Below are positions 25,601 to 33,589 of a DNA stretch of 64,000 bases, in pieces (the first letter of the stretch is position 1; the number at the start of each line of letters is the position of its first letter). Below the pieces are notes generated by a model. It was not told the origin of the DNA. It ran no database searches and saw only the letters and a program-made list of their open reading frames with translations. Source of the DNA: Hymenobacter negativus (GTDB taxonomy: Bacteria > Bacteroidota > Bacteroidia > Cytophagales > Hymenobacteraceae); the NCBI RefSeq assembly GCF_017571495.1, contig NZ_JAGETZ010000003.1, positions 124,001 to 188,000 on the forward strand, given 5' to 3'. A program made the position numbers and the translations under genes.

Positions 25601-26771
25601 GGGCTCCGGTTTCGCCCAATACGTCGTTGGCCGTATAGGGTATCGTCACCACGCCCGCAAACGTGCCGCTGGGTGTGAACGTAACCACACCCGCCGGCGT
25701 CACCACGAACGTGCCCTGGCCCGGTACCGTCAGGGTCGACTGAATGCCCGTCGCGTCGGGGTCTAGGTCCACGCTGCCGGGGCCATAGTTGGCGTAGGAG
25801 AAGCTGTCGTTGTTGAGTACGTTGACCGAGACAGCTTGATTGTAAATGGTGCTGGCTACGTCATCATCGAGGTAAGGCGTCTGACGGATGGCCAGGTTGC
25901 GGATTTCGTGCACGTTGGTGCTGCCGCCCGTCGAGCCCGCAAAGCCGATGCGCAGGTTGTTGGGTGGCCGGGGCACGGTGAAGTTGCGCACGGCCGTTTC
26001 CACAGTGAAGCCGTGCTGAATGCGGACCGTGATGCGGTAGGTACCGTTGGTGGGTACTACATCGATGTAGGCGCGGCGGTAGTCTGCCGAGCCGGCTTGG
26101 GCGCGCGCAGTGGGCACATCCAGGCTGAAAGGGAGCGTGGGAGTGCCGGTTAGGTAGGGGTAATCGGTACTGCTGCTGCCGTTGCCGGCTCCGCGCAGGG
26201 CTACCGCGTTGGGGGTAAGGTCGGGCGTATTAATGCCGCCTACCCGGCCTTCGGTGCCATTGGAGAAGTTGCCAAACTCGTCGATGCCAATGCCCAGGTA
26301 GCCAAATGGCACCCCGTTACTGAACGGATTAGCGGTTTTTTGGGCGTAGCCCAAAGAACCCCCCGAAGCCCCCGGGGCAAACGAAGCCGCTGAGGTTTGG
26401 TCGGCGTCAACCAGAAATACCGAGAAGCCATCGGCCCCGGTGCCACCATACGAAAAGAACTCAAACGAGATGTTGAAGCCATTAGGCGCGGGAAACTGGC
26501 CCTGGTCGATAACAAATCCGGATTGGTCGGTGGTCGCCGGGGTGAGGCGCAGGTAGCCTGCGCCAGCGGGGTCGAGGCTGTTGGCAGCCGTGAGCACCGC
26601 CGAGCCTCCCAGCGTGAAGCTGGCAGCTGAAGCGTTTTTAAAGGACTCGACTCGCGGAAACTGCGCCCTAGCCGAATGAAACTGGCCCAGCAACAGCACC
26701 AGTAAGAGGGCCCGTAGCCACGCTACCGATGAGGTAGTTACTGGCTGCTCAAGAGGAGAAAGTTGTTTCAT
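22644..26771 (-). CDS. Large T9SS-exported adhesin-like protein with lectin domain
   Basis: A 1375-residue secreted protein. After a signal peptide (ending HSARAQ) comes an L-type lectin-like domain (about 40-300: FNISFEFFSYGGTGADGFSVFLVDAD), then a Ig/cadherin-like segment (VNVLNNDSF...FTPSGTFAG), a DUF11-like repeat, a long Gly-rich region (about 730-1010, GGGGGANGGEGGFGGYG), a second DUF11-like segment, a fibronectin-like block (WLTANEHNNDRFVVERSFDG), and a C-terminal T9SS type A sorting domain (LYPNPAG...VRVHGG). It is probably displayed on the surface or released and may bind glycans. The Gly-rich region is the low-complexity part most prone to length change. The AT-rich gap at 26772-27226 holds its promoter region. 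Confidence 0.85.
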   Translation of the reverse strand: MKQLSPLEQPVTTSSVAWLRALLLVLLLGQFHSARAQFPRVESFKNASAASFTLGGSAVLTAANSLDPAGAGYLRLTPATTDQSGFVIDQGQFPAPNGFNISFEFFSYGGTGADGFSVFLVDADQTSAASFAPGASGGSLGYAQKTANPFSNGVPFGYLGIGIDEFGNFSNGTEGRVGGINTPDLTPNAVALRGAGNGSSSTDYPYLTGTPTLPFSLDVPTARAQAGSADYRRAYIDVVPTNGTYRITVRIQHGFTVETAVRNFTVPRPPNNLRIGFAGSTGGSTNVHEIRNLAIRQTPYLDDDVASTIYNQAVSVNVLNNDSFSYANYGPGSVDLDPDATGIQSTLTVPGQGTFVVTPAGVVTFTPSGTFAGVVTIPYTANDVLGETGAPANITVIVRGADIANSVSGPTAAAPGAQVQYTMTTANLGSLPATNVVPTLQLPTGLSGVVVSSGSYSSSTGRVTFGASSLAAGGAPATNTVTFIVPASGSVVATTANTAAEPDPVSTNNLASITTLISGLANLADVCATPGNDGVGSLGAASAPNTYFPGLLATTTGGTSSITVGPALTGTGASTTPIAAGDLVLVMQMQGATINTSNTASYGSGGSLGKGNLTGSGDRFTAGLYEYAVAASSVGTTGGTLTLTQALTNAYDNLDYNASSNPTGQRRFQVIRVPQYSALAVADSVAGAAWNGKTGGVLALDVAGRTTFATNARLSMTGRGFRGGGGKLYSGVGALPSFNSTDFSQLSSSTAVGSGGAKGEGTAGTPAYLNGNYTALISTGFEGYRNGSNGRGAPGNAGGGGTDLSPSNNLRNTGGGGGANGGEGGFGGYGLSYTGNVTDNAQGIGGAAFGASVGRLSMGGGGGAGVANDGGLASGGNTGGGIIMLRTGAIAGNGAVVANGLAAATTLIDGAGGGGAGGSVLLLVSNASTLSNITATARGGRGGRASLAGALYGPGGGGGGGVVVANGTVASASSVASGANGATGSTLSAFGATAGTIGVIQTNAATSGSGNTACLPVLTVAVSTATPTIIRSGPTGPVPPALYTINVSNTGGTATGVSILGSLRNNLFKFDGTYTPIVTLTLADGTTSTPSGFSLPTNGVSQPVFAGFTIPAGAMLALTFRATIDATAQNGLAYRASATTSYDNPLRTSLTTASVQPGENYAGGTDTSLGTAIGSNYAGGAGTPENVTIQAPLPVSLVRFTAVAAHFDAQLQWLTANEHNNDRFVVERSFDGKAFATIGTVRGNWESTTPSNYEFVDVNVARFVSAGKPVYYRLRQVDRDSTSTYSPLRTVVFGAKSAATLYPNPAGRSATLDLSSLPAGNYTVQVLDLTGRQVATYSLAGTAQHLLELQHLATGAYVVRVHGGAVNQSLLLTRE

Positions 26772-27226
26772 TAGAAGAAAGTGTAGTGATAGATAATTGA
26801 ACTAATCTGATACAAAATGGCAGCTACGCATATTTTGTAAAAAGAAGGTTTACAAGTATAGTCATTGGAATTTTCGTTCATGTCATTTGTGTGAAAAACA
26901 CAAAATAATTGATATAAAGTCACTGTAAATCAATAATAAATTAGGGTATTATGAGAGGATAATTAAAGTTTGTTTTATTAATAATGGGGAAATAAAACGT
27001 TGATATTTGCCTCCTATATCCTGCTAAAGTGTCGATTCGCTAGTTTGGTCAGATATAATTATTGGGTGTTTCACCTGCTCTTTGCTGATGAATGAGTGGC
27101 AGTGGCAATTGCAGGCTTCAGTGGATGATGCCGGCTAATAGCTGCTTAGCCCATATCTGATGGGCGTTTTGCTGAAATAATCCAAGCGCGGAATCACTGC
27201 CCAGATGCCAAATCTGGCGCAAGAAA
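26772..27226. other. AT-rich upstream region of the T9SS gene
   Basis: About 450 bases, clearly richer in A+T than the genome, with no open frame I can support. It carries the promoter region of the divergently placed large T9SS gene. Long AT-rich leaders precede other T9SS and Sus genes here (33312-33589, 40085-40424). Confidence 0.5.
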
Positions 27227-27266
27227 AAAGGCCCTTATGCCGCGGGTGTGCTGCACAAGGGCCTTT
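27227..27266 (-). terminator. Terminator for minus-strand transcription
   Basis: A 10-base stem aaaggccctt/aagggccttt with a T run on the minus strand. It would stop transcripts running on from the permease gene. Confidence 0.65.
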
Positions 27267-27300
27267 CAGCTATGGTCGTCTCTGATTCCGGGGCGTAGCT

Positions 27301-27345
27301 CATCCCTCCGCCCGCAGCACCGCCATAGTCGAGCGGCGCCGCATG
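27301..27345 (-). pseudogene. Remnant of a permease C-terminus
   Basis: The minus strand encodes RRRSTMAVLRAEG and a stop. This closely resembles the C-terminus of the ABC permease at 27855 (VLRRSPLEVLRAEG-stop). Upstream of these ~14 codons the reading frame is not permease-like. It looks like the displaced tail of a second or older copy. Confidence 0.5.
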
Positions 27346-27478
27346 CCTCGGGGCGAATGGGTTTCGGCCGCATTGCAACCAATCAGCCCTTGTCGGCATC
27401 CAAGGTTGCGACCGGTGGCTGAATGCTCATCTTCTTCCGATAGCTCGGCACGGGTAACGCTTTCAAACCGTATTAACC

Positions 27479-27847
27479 ATGAAATCCTGGGTATTGAGCG
27501 CCGTGGCGTGGGGTTGTTTTGCGCTGTCGAGCTACGGACAAGGCCGTGACACAGCTTTTGCGGTACACAAGCTATTTGTGCAGCGGCGCCGCGGTAGCGA
27601 TGCTTTGCTGGCCACGGCGGGCGAGATGGCAGGTTCAACCACCGTAGCCGGTGCTGTGAGCGGCCTGGTGGCCGGGGCCGCACCTGCAGCAGTGGGCTTT
27701 AGTCGAGCAGCACGATTCAGCACCGAGCGAGAGGCGGCCATTCTCAGCAGCTATGCCAACGGTTGGCCCATTCCGGCCGATGTGCGCCGCAAGCTGCGAC
27801 GCAAGCATTTCCACCGCACCCGCCAAGATGTGCTGATGGGCCGCTAA
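27479..27847 (+). CDS. Secreted hypothetical protein
   Basis: A 122-residue protein with a signal peptide (MKSWVLSAVAWGCFALSSYGQ). The mature part has a Gly/Ala-rich hydrophobic stretch (AGSTTVAGAVSGLVAGAAPAAVGF), possibly a membrane-inserting hairpin like a glycine zipper, and a basic C-terminus (RRKLRRKHFHRTRQD). No family recognised. It lies between the full permease gene and a remnant of a permease end, in opposite direction, stopping 7 bases before the permease stop. Confidence 0.55.
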   Translation: MKSWVLSAVAWGCFALSSYGQGRDTAFAVHKLFVQRRRGSDALLATAGEMAGSTTVAGAVSGLVAGAAPAAVGFSRAARFSTEREAAILSSYANGWPIPADVRRKLRRKHFHRTRQDVLMGR

Positions 27848-27854
27848 GGCTGGA

Positions 27855-30416
27855 TTACCCTTCGGCCCGCAGCACTTCCAGCGGCGAGCGGCGCAGCACC
27901 TCCCGGCTGTTGAATACGCCGATGATGGCCGTGAGCGCCGTGACCAGCGCCGCCAGCCCCAGCAGCGGCAGCACCGCCGCCGCAAAGCCCACCTCGAATA
28001 CCCACACCGCCAGCGCCCAGGCCGCCAGTACCGCCAGCCCGATGCCGGCCAGCGCCGCCAGCAGCCCCAGCAGCCCGTATTCGACCAGCGTGATGCGCAG
28101 AATCTGGCTGCGGCTGGCGCCCAGCGTGCGCAGCAGCACGCTCTCGCGCACCCGCTGGTAGCGGCTGATGACCACCGAGCTGCTCAGCACCAGCAGCCCG
28201 GTGAGGATGCTAAAGCCCGCCATAAAACGGATGACAAAGGAGATTTTGCCGATAATATCGTCCAGCGTTTGCAGAATCAAACCCAGGTCGATGGCCGACA
28301 CGTTGGGAAACTGCTGCACCAGCTTCTGCTCCACGGCGGCCAGCGCGGCCGTGCTGCCCGTGCGCGTGAGCACCACCTGGAACTGCGGCGCGCCTTCCAG
28401 CACCCCGGCCGGGAATATCACCAGGAAGCTGGGCTGTACCCGGCTGCGGTCAATCTCGCGGGTGCCGCCGATGATGGTGCGCATGGGTGAGCCCTGCACG
28501 TTGAAATCCAGCGTGTCGCCCAGGCCGAGCTTGGCGCGCTCCAGATAGCCCTTCTCCACTGAGATGCGCGGCAGGCCGTCCGGCCCCAGCTTTGGCAGGC
28601 TGCCGGCCGTGAGCTTTTCGGAGGAGTTCAGCGAGTCGCGATACGTCACGCGGTACTCGCGGGTGAGGGCCCAGGCTGGGATGCCCCGCGCCGTATCCTT
28701 CTTAATAACCGACACCGACGTGCCGTTGATGGCCGTCAGGCGCATGGTCACGATGGGCACGCGCTGCAACACCGGCAGCTTTTGCGAAGTCAGCAGGGCC
28801 TCCACGCCGGCGCGCTGCTCGGGCTGAATGTCGAACAGCACGAGGTTGGCCGACGATTTCTGGCCCGCTACCTGCACACGGCTCAGCAGCAGGGCCTGGG
28901 TGAGGAAAAGCGTGGCCAGCAGAAAGGTGCCCAGCCCGATGGATGTGACCAGCGTCAGGGTTTGGTTTTGGGGGCGATAGAGGTTGGCCAGGCCCTGTCG
29001 CCACACGTAGCCCCAGCCAGCGGGGAAGAAGCGCCGCACCACCGCCATCAGCAGGCGGCCCATGCCGGCCAGCGCCGCAAACGCCGCCAGCAGCCCCGCC
29101 CCGAAGCCCAGTGTGAGCTTCCAGTCGCGGGTCTGCCCGTAGGCAAAGGCCAGAATAAACAAGCCAATGACGCTGATGATGAGCCCGCGCAACGGGTCGG
29201 GGGTGGCCGTGTCGTCTTCAAAGGCTGTGCGCAGCACCCGCAGCGGCGACACCCGCCGGATGCTCAGCAGCGGCAGCAGGGCAAATAGCACCGCCATTAA
29301 CAAGCCCGTGACCAGGCCTGTGCCCACCGCCGTCCACGACACGCTGACGGTGATAGCAACAGGCAAAAAGTCGCCCAGTACCCGCGGCAGCAGCGTTTGT
29401 ACGGCCGCGCCCAGCGCTGCCCCCAGCACTGCGCCTACCAATCCCAGGCCGGCGGTTTGAATCAGGTAGATGAGCAACGCTTGTCGGCCGCTGGCGCCCA
29501 GGCAGCGCAGCACAGCCACGGCGGCCAGCTTCTCGCGCACGTACAAATTCACGGCGCTGGCCACGCCCACGCAGCCCAGAAGCAGCGCCACGAAGGCCAC
29601 CAAACTCAGGTAGCGGGTGAGGTCGGCGAAGGCGCGGCCGGTACTTTTCTGGCGCTCGGCCACGGTGTCGGTGTCCACGTCGGACGCGTCTAGGCGGGCT
29701 TGCAGGGGCTTGAGGACGGCCGCCACATCGGTGCCCGGCGCAAACTGGTAGGCGCGGGTGTAGCGCACCCGGCTGCCGCGCTGCACCAGGCCGGTGCCGG
29801 CCACCAGCGCCTCGGGAATAAACACCGTGGGCGCCACCGCTGTGGTAATGCCCGACTGCCCCGGCGTCTTCAGTACCCGCCCCACGATGGGTAGCGTGAG
29901 TTGGCCTACCTGCACCGAGTCGCCCACCTTGGCCCCAAACTGCACCAGCAGCGCGTCGTCGACCAACGCCCCGGCCTGAATTCCAGCCTGCCCAAACTGC
30001 CCGGCCGCCGCCTTCGGCTCCGTTTCCCAGTCGCCATAAAAGAAGCCGCCCGAGCGGGCCCGTACTTGCGCCAGCCGCGTGCCCTTGCCAGGCCGGAACT
30101 GCACCAGCGAGGCAAACGAAACTTCGCGCACCTGGGCCGTGCCGAGGGCACTCAGCGTCGGCTCCAGCTTGGCCGGGAAAGGTTGGTTAGCCGAGAGCAC
30201 CAAGTCGGCGCCCAGCAGCTCCCGCGCCTGCTCGCTGATGCTGCGCGCTAGGTTGTCGCCAAAGGAATTGATGCCCACCAGCGCCGCAATGCCCAGAATG
30301 ATGCTGGCCATGAATAGCAGCAGCCGCGCCCGGCTGCGGCGGCTGTCGCGCCATGCCATGCGGAAAAGCCAGGAGGTAGCAGGACGGGAGGCGGGCAGGA
30401 GGGGAGTTGAAGTCAC
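27855..30416 (-). CDS. ABC transporter permease (FtsX/YbbP type)
   Basis: An 853-residue permease with the two-module FtsX/MacB layout: an N-terminal membrane helix (LLLFMASIILGIAALVGINSF), a large periplasmic domain (ISEQARELLGADLVLSA...), three helices, then a second set and the typical C-terminal RRSPLEVLRAEG. It resembles E. coli YbbP (about 800 residues). With the LolD/YbbA-like ATPase at 31562 and the TesA-like esterase at 32466 the locus matches the tesA-ybbA-ybbP arrangement, thought to export or handle lipid or ester-linked compounds. The ATPase is 1.1 kb away with an opposite-strand OmpA gene in between, an unusual split. Confidence 0.88.
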   Translation of the reverse strand: MTSTPLLPASRPATSWLFRMAWRDSRRSRARLLLFMASIILGIAALVGINSFGDNLARSISEQARELLGADLVLSANQPFPAKLEPTLSALGTAQVREVSFASLVQFRPGKGTRLAQVRARSGGFFYGDWETEPKAAAGQFGQAGIQAGALVDDALLVQFGAKVGDSVQVGQLTLPIVGRVLKTPGQSGITTAVAPTVFIPEALVAGTGLVQRGSRVRYTRAYQFAPGTDVAAVLKPLQARLDASDVDTDTVAERQKSTGRAFADLTRYLSLVAFVALLLGCVGVASAVNLYVREKLAAVAVLRCLGASGRQALLIYLIQTAGLGLVGAVLGAALGAAVQTLLPRVLGDFLPVAITVSVSWTAVGTGLVTGLLMAVLFALLPLLSIRRVSPLRVLRTAFEDDTATPDPLRGLIISVIGLFILAFAYGQTRDWKLTLGFGAGLLAAFAALAGMGRLLMAVVRRFFPAGWGYVWRQGLANLYRPQNQTLTLVTSIGLGTFLLATLFLTQALLLSRVQVAGQKSSANLVLFDIQPEQRAGVEALLTSQKLPVLQRVPIVTMRLTAINGTSVSVIKKDTARGIPAWALTREYRVTYRDSLNSSEKLTAGSLPKLGPDGLPRISVEKGYLERAKLGLGDTLDFNVQGSPMRTIIGGTREIDRSRVQPSFLVIFPAGVLEGAPQFQVVLTRTGSTAALAAVEQKLVQQFPNVSAIDLGLILQTLDDIIGKISFVIRFMAGFSILTGLLVLSSSVVISRYQRVRESVLLRTLGASRSQILRITLVEYGLLGLLAALAGIGLAVLAAWALAVWVFEVGFAAAVLPLLGLAALVTALTAIIGVFNSREVLRRSPLEVLRAEG

Positions 30417-30656
30417 GGAAAGAGGAAAGAATTATCGAAATAGTGCTGACAATCATGCCAGGGGCCACAGGAATGACCTGTTACTTATTGCTAAGACGTA
30501 GAAAAAACATGGGCACTTTAACTGCCTACTGCAAAGTGGCTAGTAATTATGTTCCAACGGTAACGTTTGTGGCATAGTTGGGTGCAGCAGAAGTGCGTTA
30601 TTTGAAGCTGCGCTTGCTACTCAAGCCGCACCGCTGCTAATAGATTCGGCAACACG

Positions 30657-31514
30657 ATGAGATTTGTCGCCAGAGAGGGGGGGAGCATGCTACTGTTGTA
30701 TTCGCTGGTAATAGCCGCCGGTTTGGCAGCCTGCCACATTGTAAAAGGAACGATGCCAACGGCAGTCACTCCGGCAACACCCGTTGTTTCGGTGGCGCAG
30801 GCGCTACCCGTTGCCGTGTATGGCCAAGTCCTTTCCGCCCACGACAGTGTGACGATAATTCCAAATGTCGAAATGATATTCCGATGCCAACTGACTGACT
30901 CCGCTACACAGCACTGGCGCACGGTTTTGCAGAATAACGACGCTTCGTACCAGGTGATGCTACGGCCGGGAACTGACTATCAGCTAACAATGAGGTTGAA
31001 TGGGCGGTTGCTTGATTCCGTAACGTTTAAGCTTGCGGAGGGAAGCGCTGGGGCAGGTGGAATTATGCAAAATTTTTATGTCTCGTATACTGACACCCTG
31101 GAGGAAGGACTGAAGATTTATGCCGCATATTTCGATACAAACCGGGCCGCGCTTCAGCCAAGCGGCCGAGCGCACTTGAATGACTTTCTGAAAGAGATTC
31201 GGGCCGTTTCAATGAACGGTACAGTCATTGTGGTGCAGGGCCATGCAGAGCCACTGGAGGTTCCGACCGGCTACCCCAAACCGGAAAAATACCTGAATGG
31301 CCTGGGAAGGGAACGGGCCAAAGCGGTTTGTGCTTACTTGGAAAAGAATGGAATATCTCGGAATAAATTGTTGATAATCAGCTATGGTAGTAGGCACCCG
31401 GCAGCACCCAATACCTCTCCAGAGTATCAGCTGCTTAATCGCCGGGCCGAATTATACATTGTTCCCCTTAAGGATATAAGCCTACGGTACAGCCGCCGGC
31501 CTAAGCCGTACTAG
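30657..31514 (+). CDS. OmpA-family lipoprotein
   Basis: A lipoprotein signal with lipobox LAAC (Cys near residue 26) starts the protein, and the C-terminal ~130 residues form an OmpA-like peptidoglycan-binding domain (YFDTNRAALQPSGRAHLNDFL, then QGHAE, GRERAKAVCAYLEKNGI, SYGSRHPAAPN, LNRRAEL). The middle ~120 residues are beta-rich and unassigned. It likely ties the outer membrane to peptidoglycan. A second start at 30687 (MLLLYSLVIAAGLAAC) follows a purine-rich agggggggagc and is equally plausible. The gene is lower in GC than its neighbours and lies in reverse between the ybbA- and ybbP-like genes, so it was probably inserted there. Confidence 0.82.
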   Translation: MRFVAREGGSMLLLYSLVIAAGLAACHIVKGTMPTAVTPATPVVSVAQALPVAVYGQVLSAHDSVTIIPNVEMIFRCQLTDSATQHWRTVLQNNDASYQVMLRPGTDYQLTMRLNGRLLDSVTFKLAEGSAGAGGIMQNFYVSYTDTLEEGLKIYAAYFDTNRAALQPSGRAHLNDFLKEIRAVSMNGTVIVVQGHAEPLEVPTGYPKPEKYLNGLGRERAKAVCAYLEKNGISRNKLLIISYGSRHPAAPNTSPEYQLLNRRAELYIVPLKDISLRYSRRPKPY

Positions 31515-31561
31515 GTAGCTGCTTAAGCAATTGGTGTTGAGAAATACCTCCCATGATTGCC

Positions 31562-32257
31562 TCACGCCAATCCGTTTCTTACGGCCGGGATTTCCTCCAC
31601 CACCTTGCCGCCGCGCAGGCGCAACGTGCGTTGCGTCTTAGCCGCCAGCTCCATATCATGCGTCACCAGCACCAGCGTGGTGCCGGCTTCCCGGTTTAGC
31701 TCAAACAGCAGGTTCACCACCCGCTCGCTGGTGTCGGGGTCGAGGTTGCCGGTGGGCTCGTCGGCGAAGAGCAGGGCGGGGCGGTTGGCGAAGGCGCGGG
31801 CTAGGCTCACGCGCTGCTGCTCACCGCCCGAAAGCTGGGCTGGGTAGTGGCCCGCCCGCCCGGCCAGGCCTACGCGGTCGAGCAGTTCCATAGCGGTTTT
31901 GGACGCGCCGCGCTGCCCGCGCAGCTCCAGCGGCACCAGCACGTTTTCGAGGGCCGTAAGGGTGGGCAGCAGCTGGAAATTCTGGAAGATGAAGCCCACA
32001 TGCTGGTTGCGCACCGCGGCCCGTTGGTCCTCGCTCAGCGTGTCGAGTTGAATGCCGTTGAGCCACACGCTGCCCGAGGTGGCGCGGTCCAGCCCGGCGG
32101 AGAGGCCCAGCAGCGTGGTTTTGCCCGAGCCCGACGGCCCGACGATGGCAAAGGTGTCGCCTGCTTTCAAATCGAAGCTGACGGCGTGCAGCACCGTGAG
32201 CGGCTGGCCACCGCTAGGGTAAGTTTTGGTGAGGTTATCGACGCGAAGAATGGACAT
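31562..32257 (-). CDS. ABC transporter ATPase (YbbA/LolD type)
   Basis: A 231-residue ABC ATPase with Walker A GPSGSGKTT, Q-loop NFQLL, signature LSGGEQQRV, Walker B LLFADEPTG and an H-loop (VTHDMELA). Length and sequence fit the LolD/MacB/YbbA group, which pairs with FtsX-type permeases; the partner is probably the permease at 27855-30416. The tesA-like gene is divergent, starting 209 bases away. Confidence 0.9.
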   Translation of the reverse strand: MSILRVDNLTKTYPSGGQPLTVLHAVSFDLKAGDTFAIVGPSGSGKTTLLGLSAGLDRATSGSVWLNGIQLDTLSEDQRAAVRNQHVGFIFQNFQLLPTLTALENVLVPLELRGQRGASKTAMELLDRVGLAGRAGHYPAQLSGGEQQRVSLARAFANRPALLFADEPTGNLDPDTSERVVNLLFELNREAGTTLVLVTHDMELAAKTQRTLRLRGGKVVEEIPAVRNGLA

Positions 32258-32465
32258 GCGTTAGGGTAGGAGGGAATGGGGGTAGGCGGGGAGGAGGGAG
32301 GAAGCAGGTAGAGGACCGTTATGCCGAGCGTAGCCGAGGCCTGGCGGTCTCGCTCACTGTTCACCTAGATAACCCACAACCACCCCGCCTGTCGTTCGTT
32401 ACCAAAGACGCGAAAACCTTCCCGATGTTTTCCACCTTTACGCTTCCGTGCCCAAAATCCCTTCC

Positions 32466-33164
32466 ATGAGCTTCATTCGTCTCTCCTTCGCCGGCCTGTT
32501 TGCGCTGGCTCTTACCGCCTGCAATTCCAATTCCGCTCCTGAAACAGTCAAAGCTCCGGCCGCTACTTCTACCGCTTCCACTGCGGGGGCCAAACCCAGC
32601 GCTGGTACCGGTAAAAAGCGCTTGCTCTTCTTCGGCAACAGCCTTACCGCTGGCTACGGCGTGGAACCCGACGAAGCCTTCCCGGCCCTGATTGGCGACA
32701 AAATCGATTCTTTGAAACTCAACTATGAAGTTATAAACGCTGGCCTAAGCGGCGAAACCACCGCCGGCGGCCGCAGCCGCGTGGGCTGGATACTACGCCA
32801 ACCGGTGGATGTATTCGTGCTGGAGCTGGGCGGCAACGACGGCTTGCGCGGTCTGCCCCTCGGCGCCACCCGCGAGAATCTGCAAGGCATCATCGACACG
32901 GTGCGCCGCCGCAGTCCCGGCGCTCAAATTGTGCTGGCCGGCATGCAGATTCCACCCAACATGGGCCAGGCCTATGCCAATGATTTCAAAGCCATCTACC
33001 AGGAAATAGCCAGCAAAAACAAGCTGGTCCTCATTCCTTTCCTGCTCGAAGGCGTCGGCGGAGACCGAACACTGAACCAGGCCGACGGCATTCACCCCAC
33101 GCCGGCCGGGCACCGCATCGTGGCGCGCACGGTGTTTGCCATTTTGCAGCCAGTACTGAAATAA
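32466..33164 (+). CDS. tesA: TesA-like arylesterase lipoprotein
   Basis: An SGNH/GDSL esterase of the TesA type (thioesterase I/arylesterase/lysophospholipase L1). Block I is FFGNSLTAGYGV, the Asn block GGNDGLRG, and the catalytic DGIHPTPAGH near the end. It carries a lipobox (ALTAC), so unlike E. coli TesA it is membrane-anchored. The start at 32466 (MSFIRLSF) gives a compact signal; 32448 would add six residues. It is divergent from the YbbA-like ATPase, the arrangement seen around tesA/ybbA in other bacteria. Confidence 0.85.
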   Translation: MSFIRLSFAGLFALALTACNSNSAPETVKAPAATSTASTAGAKPSAGTGKKRLLFFGNSLTAGYGVEPDEAFPALIGDKIDSLKLNYEVINAGLSGETTAGGRSRVGWILRQPVDVFVLELGGNDGLRGLPLGATRENLQGIIDTVRRRSPGAQIVLAGMQIPPNMGQAYANDFKAIYQEIASKNKLVLIPFLLEGVGGDRTLNQADGIHPTPAGHRIVARTVFAILQPVLK

Positions 33165-33266
33165 ATAAGCTGCCTGGACTAATAAAATACAGGCTATTTG
33201 CCGGCCATTCAGCGACCCATAAATCAGGTTAAAACCGGTAATAAGCTGAATATCAAATTTTATCAA

Positions 33267-33311
33267 GTAAGCAACGAGGCCGCGTGACTACCACGCGGCC
33301 TCGTTGCTTAC
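33267..33311. terminator. 20-bp perfect hairpin
   Basis: Arms gtaagcaacgaggccgcgtg/cacgcggcctcgttgcttac around a 5-base loop, a very stable structure. It lacks a T run, so termination is likely but not certain. It is 102 bases past the tesA stop. Confidence 0.6.
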
Positions 33312-33589
33312 TGGCTAGTTACTCCCATACTGCTACAGTTCTGCTAGTTATTCCGAGATACTGATAGTTACCAGACTCTTGTTACGTTGGATTATTGATT
33401 TTGTCCTAGTCAAAACGATGAGATACAATCTTAAAAAATCCTGACAAGATGGTTGTAGTGTTTAAACAAGGTGGGCTGAAATGGTAAAATGCTGTTTATA
33501 TTGTTGTTACAAGGTAATATGAGAAGGCATTGGTTTGCAGTCTCAGCCGAATGATTTTTTAAACGCTTACCAAACTTACTACCAAAAGT
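33312..33589. other. AT-rich leader of the cellulase gene
   Basis: About 280 bases of AT-rich sequence without a supported frame, carrying the promoter of the GH5 gene. The word ttggtttgcag lies about 65 bases before its start. Confidence 0.4.
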
